The notes beneath the pieces are model-generated. The model did no database searches, was not told the DNA's origin, and saw only the letters and a list, made by a program, of their open reading frames with translations. 64,000 nucleotides of DNA from Cymodocea nodosa (Eukaryota > Streptophyta > Magnoliopsida > Alismatales > Cymodoceaceae): contig CM072345.1 of the NCBI GenBank assembly GCA_036874045.1, positions 1,257,501 through 1,321,500 on the forward strand. The letters are read 5' to 3'. A program made the translations under genes and the position numbers. Positions 35,401-46,410 of the stretch are shown here, in pieces. Each line of letters starts with the position of its first letter. Position 1 is the first letter of the stretch.

Positions 35401-37456
35401 ATTCTATAACTAAAGGAGCTTCTTAGCAAGTCTCGCTTCCTCTTCATTGGTATATGTAACCTATTAATGCACTACAAAAAATTAAATGATAATAGCCAAG
35501 ATCAAAATACTTCACAAACCTGAGGTATTGGTAACACTGAAAGGAGATCAACTATGAAGTGCCATCTCAAGTATCGCTGGGCAATCTTTGCATGGTCTAT
35601 CACAAGTTCACCTCTTCCAAAAACTCGAGATGATGGGGCAATATAAGCTGTACGGAACTGAAGAGCCATACGAATAAGATAGAATGCATCAATAATAGTC
35701 CGAATTGTGGTGGTTGTAATAGCCAAATTCTTATCAATCCCAAGGCAAGGTGATTGTTTATCAATCACTGGAAGATAAAAGAACAATGGATCCACTGATA
35801 CAGCAAGAATGCATGAAACAAAGAGTACTCTGTTCGATCTCTGAAGAAACTTGTCTTGAGGGTCAAATATCTTTTTCTCTGAAACCTTGAGGTCTTCTGC
35901 AAAAACACCTTTATTAGCACCAAAACGAAGTGATCGCCCTATAGACCTCAGTCCTTCAGATCCTTTTCTCATTCCTTGCTTGAAGGACTTCGTTGGCTTG
36001 TTTGATGCAGGGCCCAACCCTTCAATACCAAAAGCACATCGATTCATTCTAGCTTCCTCAGATCCAAAAGATGTGGTTGAATCCAAATCATCCAACCTAA
36101 ATTTGTAGATAAATGAGACATTATTACTTGAAGCTCCATGATTTATTCTGTGCTAAAGGCCTATAATATCTTAAAAATAAAATTAAAGGGCATTAGGAGC
36201 TACTCTACCAAGTACAGAATTCACCGTTTTGTCATTTGTGTTCCTTTAGAGGATCATGATCATGGAAAATTTTGAGATAGCTAATAAGTAAAGTTGCCTG
36301 ATTGGTAAGAATTGAGTCTCAGATAGTAAACCATCAAAAACTCACAATGATTGAGTTCCAGCATAATTAATCAATAACCACAGACTGCAAGTTTTCATTT
36401 AAATTAAGCAAACATTATATGCTGAGTTATGATGAAGAAAAACATTTACCTTGTTTTTCAAGAAAAATATTGGCACTTCTACTCATTTATTGACTCACAA
36501 ATTTCAAGAAGCATTATGATTAATATTGTCTTACTTTTTTGAAATAGTAAAAAGCCTTACTGTGCCAGTATGCCTTCTTTATTTATTTGATGAATGATTT
36601 TTTCATTTATTTATAGTTCAAGCTGTGCATATGACTACAGATTTTTTTTATAATAGATAACTATGGAATTTAAACACTGACAAATATGAAAAAAACGTTC
36701 ATCAACAGTACCACCTAAATCTGCATGCTATCAACCAAAAATTTATCCTTCCATGTAAGCAAAATATGTTTTTCCTAGGTACTCATTCCAATACCACTCT
36801 GCTGCACAGCAAATAATGCTTTTTAAAGATTTTTTATTTTTCAAAATTATATGGTTTCTTACCTAAGGGTTATCCCACATGAAACATCATTGGTATTGGC
36901 AATTAGCAACATTCAAAGTGCTCTTCATTGTAGAAAAGTAAACTACATACATGTTATTCTTATTCTTGGTTTGAATATGGATGGGAAACAAAAATGAGAT
37001 GATAGAATTTGGATATGACATCATTCCAAGAGCAATAAAGGTTGTACAAAAATGTCAAAGAACTCAGGGTCTTAGCTGAAAAAAAATTGAAATTGAAAGG
37101 TTAAGGGCACAAAAGATACCAAAGGCATTGTGATTTTCTTTACAATATTTTATTAGATGCTCTGAAATTATTGCTAAGAATTTTAGGATATATCTAATAA
37201 AGATATTTAAAAATGGAGGACCACATGGACTTTTAAAATGTTTGTGATATAATCATATAAGTCTATAACAAGTAGAAAATGGCATGTGCCTATTACAAGT
37301 AGAATACAGTCAGAATATCTTTGTAATATCAGCAGCATAAACAGGTTAAGTGTGGCAGAAAACATAATATGCAAGAAAAGCATCATTATACCTCACAAAT
37401 GCTGCCTTTTGTCCGTCAATGTACTGCAACTTTTGACCACCACCGCAATCGAACAT
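29474..37456 (-). CDS. Cyclic nucleotide-gated ion channel, CNGC5/CNGC6-like
   Basis: Seven exons can be joined on the minus strand: 37456-37392, 36096-35520, 32946-32734, 32184-31898, 30895-30784, 30516-30280, 30154-29474. All introns are GT-AG and phases match. The sum is 2172 nt, 723 codons plus stop, the normal length for the family. Exon 1 encodes MFDCGGGQKLQYIDGQKAAF and splits the Arg codon before LDDLDS. Six membrane segments follow from about residue 90 (S1 begins RVLFVSCILAVSVD; S6 GEVIFSIALAILGLILFALL). The pore has WWGLQNLSTLGQGL, then a C-linker. The cyclic-nucleotide-binding domain starts near residue 500 (REGDPVDEMLFIIRGRLESV), and an IQ motif (FIQAAWRRY, about 642-654) should bind calmodulin. 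The C-terminus KLQKPPEPDF is typical of the CNGC5/6/7/8/9 group. It should be a plasma-membrane cation channel, probably Ca2+-conducting. All exons look intact. Confidence 0.95.
31207..31630. repeat. Direct repeat pair inside CNGC intron 4
   Basis: TTAGTACAAAAA followed, after one variable base, by GTGCTTGCTGATGAA occurs at about 31206-31233 and again at about 31600-31628. The pair brackets about 390 bp that include a 108-codon minus-strand frame (31191-31517) without recognisable domain. It could be a small local duplication or mark an insertion; no terminal repeats were identified. Confidence 0.5.
33705..34424. mobile_element. AT-rich non-autonomous DNA transposon (MITE-like) in CNGC intron 2
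   Basis: The left end TTAGGAGAGATTTGTACCA and the reverse complement of the right end (TTAGGTTCGTTTGTATCA) resemble each other as imperfect terminal inverted repeats. Both lead into GCTAGAAAAGTT/GGTTAGAAAAGTC-like subterminal sequence. The core (33860-34260) is almost pure A/T, and 34070-34260 is homologous to 50005-50215. No coding sequence, and the target duplication is unclear. It lies wholly within intron 2, so the channel reading frame is unaffected. Confidence 0.45.
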
Positions 37457-37534
37457 TCTCTATCAGCCAGAATTACGAAGATATCCTACAGGCTATCAAA
37501 GAAATACTTCTATAAAATAACAATTCTGTAGGCA

Positions 37535-37944
37535 ATTCAACTAAAGTTACTATTATAATAAAAGAAAGGAGGTTTACTTGTTTGGTTTTTATGTAATTTC
37601 AAAAAATATCATACATTTTATTGCAATTTTATTAAAATATAAAAATATCAAGTATTTATAAATGAAAAAAACAACTAATTAAACTAACCCAACACCATCA
37701 CATAGTTTCTTTCTCTCCCTATCCCCCTCTCTCTCTTTCTCTCTCTACCCCCTCTCTCTCCTTTCATTCTTTTTCTCTCCTAATGTTCATCCACAACACC
37801 ACTAATACCATATCCATCATCCTACTTGCAACTTCACCATATTACCACTTTTCACTATATCCATTACTTCATCAATAATTTTTATAATTTTTTTAAATCT
37901 AGTACGTTAAAAATAACCCGTGCAAAGCACAGGATCATTGCTAG
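37535..37944 (+). mobile_element. Non-autonomous Helitron-like element upstream of the CNGC gene
   Basis: The right end has CCCGTGC-AAA-GCACAGG (37917-37933, a hairpin with one mismatch), then 7 nt and CTAG followed by T (37941-37945), the layout of a Helitron 3' end. The left end is only approximate; TTACTATTATAATAAAAG near 37547 resembles starts I recall for plant non-autonomous Helitrons. Between them is a CT-rich microsatellite (about 37708-37780) and no gene. It lies roughly 80-490 bp upstream of the channel start codon, where promoter or 5' UTR should be. Confidence 0.55.
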
Positions 37945-38775
37945 TATAAGTATTGATGCATAGTAATGAAAGAGACATTCAGAAACAATGAAGTTACAAT
38001 TGAACCATTTCCCGTATGATTTTTTATTTGTTATGTTCCCAATTTAATCTATGTTTATTTTTCATGAATGATTTTTTATTTGTTATTTAGCAATAATTCA
38101 TGTTGAATAAATCATATAAAACTATATTAAACATTAGCAAGAATTGACAATACAAGGTTCAGAAAACCATGACAGGGCACCTATCATAAGAACCATGCTG
38201 CTGCATTTGACAATGTAAACACTCAACCTAACATAAGAACCATCCAACCTAGTGTCCACTGTAGACATTTCCATTATTCTGGCTATTGAAGGAACATGGG
38301 AAAGACACCTATTGACTCTTTTACTTCACTACATGTTCATCTTCACAGATTAATCCACATTCACAAGAATATTACACATATTGGACAATCATGAAACATG
38401 GATTTGCAATCTCACTGGGAAGGAACATTCCAATCAACATTTTAGAAATGGCAAAGAGGTGAATTTTCAAAAGAAATTAAAATGTAAACTTTATAGAGAA
38501 AATTAATATAACTTTGACATCATTACAACATGAGGCTTGACGTAATAGTAGCAGGTTCCCTTCAATGTTGAAGTAATCACACAAGAAGAAGGGAAATAAT
38601 CATATGGGATGTAGTTTATTAATTACCAGAAATTCCCAACACAATCATAATATACAAAATGACTGTGGAGTTTTTGTTTCAACTGTTGTAACTTATCTAA
38701 TTATATTAGATGAAGATCACCCCACATACCCATAAAATATAAAATACCTCGCCAATCAAACTTAATTGAAAGTTA
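37945..38775. other. Intergenic between Helitron-like end and Harbinger element
   Basis: About 830 bp with no recognisable gene or repeat. If the CNGC promoter extends past the Helitron-like element it lies here. The left target duplication of the Harbinger element (TTA) is 38773-38775. Confidence 0.5.
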
Positions 38776-39202
38776 GGGGGGGTTAGTGCACACCGGAATT
38801 CATGGAAAGGAAAGTAAAGTTTGCACTTTCCTTTTGTAAGTCGTTAGTGTGCATGTCAATTGACGGAAAGGAATTCTACACATTTCCGTCCATATATAAG
38901 ATTCAATTTCCATTTCCGGCGGAAATTTTCCCACCCTCGCGCACGCGATTTTCACCCAAGGGCACCCGATTTTAGGTCTCTCGCGCACGCACTCACCCTC
39001 CCTCACGCTCGCCGTTGCCGTCGCACTCGCAGTTGTGCTCGTCGTCACGCTTGCCGCTCGCACTCGCCCTCACAGTCGTCGTCGTACTCGCACTGGCAGT
39101 CGCGCTCACTGCTCGCCCTCACTGCTCGCCTTGACGGAAGCCTCCTACGCATAGCACCGTCGAAACCTCCTCACACAGAAACCACCCTTGCCCTCGCTCT
39201 CG

Positions 39203-39352
39203 CCTGAAGCCATCGCTGTCACCTGAAGCCCTCGCTGTCGCCTGAAGCCACCGCTGTCACCTGAAGCCCTCGCTGTCGCCTGAAGCCACCGCTGTCACCT
39301 GAAGCCCTCGCTGTCGCTTGAAGCTGCCGCTGTCGCTCGAAGCTGTTGTCAC
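39203..39352 (+). repeat. 19-bp GC-rich minisatellite inside the Harbinger element
   Basis: About eight units of CCTGAAGCCNTCGCTGTCR stand head to tail. Alternating variants give a 38-bp higher-order period, and the last two units decay. Upstream (38930-39180) the sequence is also GC-rich with CGCACTCGC-like words. A long frame can be read through the repeats, but its composition reflects the repeat rather than a protein family. Confidence 0.85.
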
Positions 39353-40033
39353 CTGTCGTTGCCCACCCAATAGGTTTGGCCTAAAGATACAAACCTTGCA
39401 CTAATCAAACATATTTATTATAATAAAAGATGATCAACTCATAAAGCAAGCTTAACAGAGAGCTCTTGTTCAATAACTCCCATTATTCAAAAAGCAGAGC
39501 CATTGTGATTATTCTCTTTCTATTTTCTGTTGTTGCAATGTTGATCCTTCAAGATAAATGCAACCTTCCAATTTTAGGACTTAAGCCAAAGGAAGGATAC
39601 CAGCTAATGTGATGGGGGAAGCTCTTAGGGCTTATGCCATAAGGTGGTTGCTGATCTACTGATTTATGACAATCATGCCAGATGGAAATTCTAATGTCAT
39701 CGTTCCAGTTTACAGTGCTTATTTGTGCTTATTTGTTAAAGAATGTCAGTAGATGTCAAATAATGAACCAAGGATTATTATTTAGAGGATATATAAAAAC
39801 TTCATGCGTTTCTCTCATTATGCAATTCTTCGATTTGAAATTTCACATAGTTCTTGATTCCTTGAAAGTCAATCATACATCCATGAAGACTTTCTTCGTT
39901 TTTCTCATATCACAGTGCATCTTCACTAATTACCGTAGCATGAAGTGGGCCTTTTAACTCCATCGAATATTTTTCTTATTATTGTTATTCCATATGTTTT
40001 ATTGTAGTTGTTGAAACTGTGCTTGTGTAGAAA

Positions 40034-41071
40034 ATGAGTACTCCTGATAAGGGAAGGACAGGTGGAGGTAGAAGTTACATTAGTTGGAATGCTGAAGCAG
40101 ATGCGTATTTCTTAGATATTTTAGCAGAAGTATTGAATGAAGGAAATAAGAAAACTCATGATGGAAAAATCAAAGGTAGCACTTGGGATGAAGTAATTGA
40201 AAAATACAATACTAGAAGAAACACAGGTATCACAAGGAAGAATGTAGAAAGTCGCTTAAAAACTTGGCGACTAATGTATCGAAATTACTCCAAAATTGCC
40301 AACCAGAGTGGATGGGGTTGGAATTTCATCCAAGGTTACACTGACATTGATGATGAGATTTGGAAAGAGTTCGTTAAGGTTAATTTTTTAATCACTTATG
40401 ACTTATAAAATATTGTAATCTTTATCTTTTTCCATTTGACTACAATTTTCTTTTTATAGGCACATCCAGAGTGTGAAAGCTACAAAGGCAAACCATGCTT
40501 GATATTTGAGCAATTGCAACAAATATTTGAAGGTAGTATGGCCACTGGGAATATGGCTAAACAAGGTGATGAGGTAGAGTTTGTACCAAACACGCAGGAT
40601 GATGTGGAAATGAACACTTTCAATACCACTCAGGAAACAATGGACATGGATTCTGATTTACCTCCTTCATCAGGAGGAAGTTCAAGGGTGGCAATTGAGA
40701 AGAAGAAGAGACGAGCAAGACCTCATGCAGTGTCCCATCAAATCATATCAGATTCATTTAAAGATGCATCAAAAGTCATTATGCATATGTGTGAAATAGA
40801 TCAACAAAATCAAACTACACGGAACGAGCAATTTAAAGAGTTGGTTGATACACAAAAAAAATTAGTTGAAGTACAGGAAAGGTTGGTTGATATTAAAGAA
40901 AAGACTAAAAACTATTTAGATCATGCTGTTGCAGCGTTACTTCAGATTGAAGGTCTTTCTACAGAAGAACAATATGAAGCTATGGAGTTATTCCAAAAGC
41001 CAGAATTTTGTAAAATGTTCTTAAGTTTACCAACAGAAATGCGTTATGGATGGTTGAGGTTTAGGAAGTGA
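40034..41071 (+). CDS. Harbinger-associated Myb/SANT-like DNA-binding protein
   Basis: Two exons, 40034-40378 and 40460-41071, joined by a GT-AG intron (AAG|gttaat ... tatag|GCA), give 318 codons. The N-terminus is a Myb/SANT-like domain of the kind found in plant PIF/Harbinger ORF1 proteins: YISWNAEADAYFLDILAEV, GSTWDEVIEKYN, NVESRLKTWRLMYRNYSKI and SGWGWN. Then come an acidic linker, a basic KKKRRARP stretch (possible nuclear signal), a coiled-coil-like region (KKLVEVQERLVDIKEK) and a conserved C-terminus. The family binds transposon ends and helps bring transposase to DNA in the nucleus. No stop or frameshift is seen, so this gene looks intact. Confidence 0.88.
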
Positions 41072-41423
41072 GCATATGGTTACAATGGATGGAATGTTTG
41101 TTTTGTGCATGAATTCACTTTCTTTCCAATCTTGAACTTCTTGTGTTTATGAAGTGTTTTCGTGAATGTAATCTTTTATGGATTCATCTTTTTGTGGAAG
41201 GTCATATATGGATGAAATGTAAAATGGATATTATATATTGAAATGTGAAATGACTTATCATTATGAAATGTAAAATGCTTTTTATTAGTTGAAACATCGA
41301 ATGTTTTTTTTTTTGCTTAAAAATGTGAAATGTCTTTTATTTTCTTAAAAATGTGAAATGTCTTTTATATATTGAAATGTGAAATGGTAAATTCGTAATA
41401 TTCTTGTTATTTTGTAGGTGAGG

Positions 41424-42821
41424 ATGAATCCCAGTGACATGTTTACTACTACAGTTGATAATGCAATTTCATTCATACTGGATGAAGAAGAAGTGGCTAG
41501 AAGAAGGCGACTACGTCTATTAATGTCATGGACAATTTTAGCGAAAATGGCAAGTACGTCACTATTACTATACAATAACACAAGTCGTATATATAGTAAA
41601 GAAGGTGCAGATTACATTAAGAGATTACTAGATCCTTGTCAACCTCATCAAGCTTACAATTGTCGAAAGATTTACAGAATGAGTCAAAGTGTGTTTAAAA
41701 GTTTTTGTTCTTTAATGAGAAATGGAGTTATTGCTGATACCGCCAACATTAGTGTAGAAGAGAAATTTGCCATGTTCCTTGTCACAGTAGGGCAAAATCA
41801 AAGGTATGGAGTAACAGTTGAGCGATTTAGTCGTTCAAGTTGGAGTGTTAGCAAATACTTTAATGAAGTATTAAATGCTATAATACGTCTACATCATGTG
41901 CTTATAGCAAGACCTTTATCTTCAACACCAAGTCGAATTACAGATGATGTAAATGTTTATCCATATTTTAAGGTATGTATTCACTTTTGTATATATATTG
42001 CAGTTTTTATCTTATTTAAGGAATTGAATGATGTTTAATGTGTATAGGATTGCATTGGAGCTATTGATGGTACTCATATCAAAGCAACTATTTTTGGACA
42101 AGAAACAGCTAGATTTAGAAATAGGAAAGGTGAATTGTCTCAAAATGTGATGGCAGCATGTAATTTTGATATGAGATTTACATATATTTTAGCTGGTTGG
42201 GAAGGATCAGCAGCTGATGCTCGTATCCTTCAAGATGCAATTAGTAGACCTAATGGTTTCAAAGTTCCTCCAGGTAAATGCAATTAGTATATTTTCAAGT
42301 AATATGCACATTATCATATTAATTTCTATTCTTCTATAGGTAAGTTTTACTTGGTAGATGCTGGATATCCCAATCGACCAGAGTATATTTGCCCATTTCG
42401 AGGTGTACGCTATCATTTATCTGATTATGTTAATGATAGACTTCCTAGTAATGCTGTAGAAAACTTTAACTACAGGCATTCACAACTAAGAACAATCATT
42501 GAGCGTACATTTGGAGTTGTGAAACATCGTTTTTCAATCTTACGAGGTCAGATACCATATCCATATGAAACACAAGTGAAGATTGTGATCGCATGTTTTT
42601 TACTTCACAATTTCATTCGATTGGCTGATAAAGAAGATTTACTTGAAGATTTGCAAGATGAGTTAGAAGAATTAAATATTACTGATGATATACAACCAAC
42701 AGGAGAAGTGCATATGGATGGTCATTCACAGGTTGGAAGGAGTCAAGAACAACGAAAAGAATTAGCTGATAAGATGCGTGAGGATATGATGATGGCAATG
42801 TGGGATGGAAGGACTATTTAA
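41424..42821 (+). pseudogene. Harbinger DDE transposase, one frameshift
   Basis: Exons 41424-41972, 42048-42274 and 42340-42821 join through GT-AG introns. The protein is a HARBI1/DDE_Tnp_4-type nuclease that cuts at the element ends. The catalytic residues are Asp in AIDGTH (42066-42068), Asp in VDAGY (42357-42359) and Glu in IIERTFGVVKHRF (42501-42503). In exon 2 the frame slips near 42239-42241: GATGCAAATTAG carries one base too many, so RILQDA runs into a stop, while ISRPNGF continues one frame over. The exon 2/3 phase fits only without the extra base. ATG 41424 was chosen because the open frame before it begins with GTG. Apart from the slip the coding sequence looks well preserved. Confidence 0.87.
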
Positions 42822-43139
42822 GTCCATTTATATTATACCTTTGGATCTTAATAAGTAATAAGTAGAATGCTTTGTATCTTTGGACTATTGTGTAGATTGA
42901 TGTCGTAAAACTTTGGATGCTTTGTACTTTTAGACTACTTTTTAAATTTATGTTGTAATAATTAGAGCATGTATACTTTTTCAAGTCATTAATATTATTT
43001 TCATTTTCAATTCAAAAAATTACAGATTGATGTATTAATTACATAATTTTAGGTAGTGTTTTATAATATATTTTGGTTGAAATCTTAAATCTATTAGTTC
43101 AAACCATAGATTATAAATTATTCTTATTATTTTAATCTT

Positions 43140-44146
43140 TAAATACAATTTAGTTTAAAATACATATACATATATATATATATATTTATATATATATAAA
43201 GTATCGGTTTTCCCGAACAATATATATAAAAAATATATATACATATATATATATTTATATATATAAAAAGTATCGATTGAACCGAACATTTTCGGTTCAA
43301 CCGATACAAATATTAATATTTATATATATAAGAAGTATCGGTTGAACCGAACATGTTCGGTTCAACCGATACAAATATATATATTTATATATATAAGAAG
43401 TATCGGTTGAACCGAACATTATCGGTTCAACCGATACAAATATATATATGTATATACATATATATATATCTTTATATATATAAAAAGTATCAGTTGAACC
43501 GAACATGTTCGTATATATAAGAAGTATCGGTTGAACCGAACATTATCGGTTCAACCGATGCTTATATATATGTATATATATATATTTATATATATTATAA
43601 GCATCGGTTGAACCGAACATTATCGGTTCAACCGATGCTTATATATATGTATATATATATATTTATATATATAAGAAGTATCAGTTGAACCGAACATTAT
43701 CGATTCAACCGATACTTATATATATGTATATATATATATTTATATATATAAAAAGTATCGGTTGAACCGAACATGTTCGATTCAACCGATACTAATTTAT
43801 GTTATACATATATATATATATTTATATATATAAAAAGTATCGGTTGAACCGAACATGTTCGGTTCAACCGATACTAATTTATGTTATACATATATATATA
43901 TCTTTATATATATAAAAAGTATCGGTTGAACCGAACATGTTCGGTTCAACCGATACAAATATTTATATATATAAGAAGTATCGGTTGAACCGAACATTAT
44001 CGGTTGAACCGAACATTATCGGTTCAACCGATGCTTATATATATTTATATATATAAAAAGTATCGGTTGAACCTGACATGTTCGATTCAACCGATACTAA
44101 TTTATGTTATACATATATATATATCTTTATATATATAAAAAGTAAT
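43140..44146. repeat. Array of 12 palindromic 38-bp repeats with TA-rich spacers
   Basis: The unit is GTATCGGTTGAACCGAACA followed by its reverse complement; several copies are perfect or nearly perfect 38-bp palindromes. Starts are at 43270, 43335, 43400, 43487 (right arm missing), 43524, 43601, 43678, 43755, 43837, 43919, 43978 (with an extra partial arm) and 44060. Spacing is mostly 65, 77 or 82 bp. Spacers are TATATATA/TTTATATATATAAGAAG-type. The centre alternates between ATGT and ATTA. Some changes are matched in both arms (GCATCGG ... CCGATGC at 43601). The array lies between the transposase gene and the right end of the Harbinger element. Confidence 0.95.
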
Positions 44147-44668
44147 AGTTAAAATAATATAAAAAATTTAAGAAAAAGAGAGAATAATATTAGACATATA
44201 TATCTAAGAATTAATAATAAAAATAATAATAAAATTTAATTTACAAAGAAAAAATGAAGATGTAGATTTTTAATGGTAAAAGTATGCTTATCTTTTAGGG
44301 ACCTTTTGCATTTTGATGATTATTATTCTATATTTCCTAATGTACAATTAAAAACATTTAATGTACATAATTATATTTGAATATCAAATAAATTAATATT
44401 ATTTTTAGGTGTAAATATAAAATTACAAATTAATGTATCAATTACACAATTTTAAATAGTGTATTAGAATTTATTTCATTATTTTTTCAATTTCCAAACA
44501 TTCTGGCGTGCACTAAAGCCCCATAGGAATTCTAACTTTCTGAACTTTCCGATAGATGCACTAAACCCCTATGGAAATTCTGACATTCCAGACATTCTAT
44601 TTCCTTTCCTTCTGAACTTTCCATTTCCTTTCCGTCTGAACTTTCCGGCGTGCACTAACAACCCCTTA

Positions 44669-45729
44669 ATATGTAATTTAAATCCACCCACAAGATATTA
44701 CTAATAAAATTCAAAACTATTAGTAGATGGATCAAAAATCCAACATTCCCACACACAAATCATATTTGACTTAAATCATCATCCTAATTACTGATCAAAT
44801 TCATACTCAAATCTCCAAAATAATAGGGTAAGGGAGGCAACATCAAGGGAACTAATGATGTAAAAAAAGGGCAATGAGATCAATGTCGTTGATGGGGGAG
44901 GGAGAGAACAATAGGTGAAAGAGGTGAGGAAGGATAGGCAGAGGAAGGTAATGTAGGAGACAGAAGAAAATCATGATAAGATGAGTTGCATTTCTGATGA
45001 TGACACCAAACACCAACAATGTCAAACTTGGAGTCTCAATCTGACAGAAAAGTTAAGAGAAATTGAATATCTGGATTTCTTAATAAATAATAATAATCTA
45101 AGTTACACATAGTATAATGAAATAAATTTAAAAATGTGTACAATGTATGATGCCAGATGGTATAATTTACAAATAACTTAATTCATAATTTGCTTGACAA
45201 GAATAAATTATTTAATCTTTTTTGCAAAAATAGACCATAAACTGAAATTCTTCTATTTTTATTTATATTTTTTACAACAAAAAACAAAATAAAACATATA
45301 AAGGAGAACATTGTGGAACACTTCCATTGTTAGAAACATTTAAATGAAAAAAGAAAAAATCTAAAGAAAAATAACAAGTGGAAGAGAACAGGATGGAAGT
45401 TGAAACCTGTGATATCCTTTTCTAACTCTATGCATGTAAGGAAGGTTACAATGTTCACTAGACCAAATAATATATGTACTGCAGTTTTGTAGATTTATAC
45501 TTTGTTGGCACCGCTACAATACTTTGGTGGAAGGCTACAATACTTAGCAGATTTATATGAAAGTTCCAAATGTTTTTGTAAATTAAAATTGTTGTGAAAT
45601 TGTTGGTACAAATTCTTTTCAGGTCTAAGGAATTAAATATAAACAGAATAATGCTTCTTGCAGCCTCACTGGAAAAAAGTCTTAGTGGCTACTAATTTTT
45701 CAAGGATTTTATTTTAAATTTTAATTATA
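44669..45729. other. Intergenic, nothing recognised
   Basis: About 1 kb of AT-rich sequence with a purine-rich patch (about 44830-44960). No frame, inverted terminal repeat or RNA gene stands out. Confidence 0.5.
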
Positions 45730-46410
45730 TAATCAATCTTTGTTCTTTGTGGTATAAAGACTTATGCATCCTTTTGTGGTTTAAAAAAAAAAGATCAACT
45801 TCTTCAGGTACCGTTAGGGTTTGTATGTATGACCATCTTTGCTATTTGTTATATAAAGAATGTTGCATCCTTTTTGTGATTCAAAAAAATAAAAAAGATC
45901 AACCTCTTCAGGTACTGTTACGGTTTGTGTTATTATGTGTCTTGAATTAGTTTGTTACACATAAGGGTAGTTTTGTCCTTAGCCACTTGGAGGTACACAA
46001 ATATTATAAATAAACCCCCAACGTGTGCTTAGAGTTGATGTTGAATCTTATATCTCTTTGTGATCACCTAGAGAATCAATTCAGTTGAGCTCCATCCGTG
46101 GACGTACCCAATTGGGGAACCACGTTAAACCTTGGTGTTTTTGCATTTGCTTCACACATTTTTTCCATTTGTCTTCTTCTTTCTTCTCCACGAGTCCAAG
46201 CTTCTCCCTTTCCGCACTTCTCTTCGCATAACAGTTTGTATGTATTACAATCTTTGTTCTATATGATATAAAGAATGCCGCATCCTTTTGCAATTCAAAA
46301 AAAAATATCAACTTCTTTAGGTGCCGCTACTTTATATATGTATGATAACCTTTTTCTTTGTGATATAAAGAAAGCTCCGTATCTTATGTGATTCAAAAGA
46401 GAATAATTAT
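45730..46410 (+). repeat. Four-unit tandem repeat of about 98 bp, interrupted by a solo LTR
   Basis: Units share TTTGTGGTATAAAGA, GCATCCTTTT, a poly-A run, ATCAACTTCTTCAGGTACCG and GTTTGTATGTAT words. They start at about 45737, 45836, 46247 and 46345. Units 2 and 3 are separated by the LTR at 45928-46233; without it they would be contiguous. Confidence 0.75.
45928..46233 (+). mobile_element. Solo Ty1/copia LTR, 306 bp
   Basis: It starts TGTTATTATG and ends GCATAACA (inverted ends TGTTAT/ATAACA). It is flanked by a perfect 5-bp duplication GTTTG (45923-45927, 46234-46238). It contains a TATA box (TATAAATA, 46005-46012). The U5-like words CCGTGGACGTA and AACCACGTTAAACCTTG are familiar from short plant copia LTRs. 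There is no internal domain. Confidence 0.9.

Larger units (their letters stand above)
38776..44665 (+). mobile_element. Full-length PIF/Harbinger DNA transposon
   Basis: A 5890-bp element with terminal inverted repeats. The left end GGGGGGGTTAGTGCACACCGG matches the reverse complement of the right end, GGGGTTGTTAGTGCACGCCGG, with 15 of 16 identical over TTAGTGCACnCCGGAA. It is flanked by the 3-bp target duplication TTA (38773-38775, 44666-44668) characteristic of the superfamily. It carries both expected genes in the same orientation, a Myb/SANT-like DNA-binding protein (40034-41071) and a DDE transposase (41424-42821). A GC-rich minisatellite lies near the left end and a palindrome array near the right end. 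One transposase frameshift suggests the copy can no longer move by itself. Confidence 0.93.

Noticed and set aside
35470..35482. CACTACAAAAAAT in CNGC intron 2, resembling a CACTA terminal repeat
   Set aside because: No matching reverse terminus or transposon sequence was found nearby; a 10-base match can occur by chance in AT-rich DNA.
38860..39207. 115-codon Arg/His/Ser-rich frame
   Set aside because: Its content reflects GC-rich simple repeats near the Harbinger left end and shows no domain.
43140..44146. CRISPR-like array of regularly spaced palindromic repeats
   Set aside because: Spacers are low-complexity TA repeats similar to each other, the genome is plant, and the array lies inside a Harbinger transposon.
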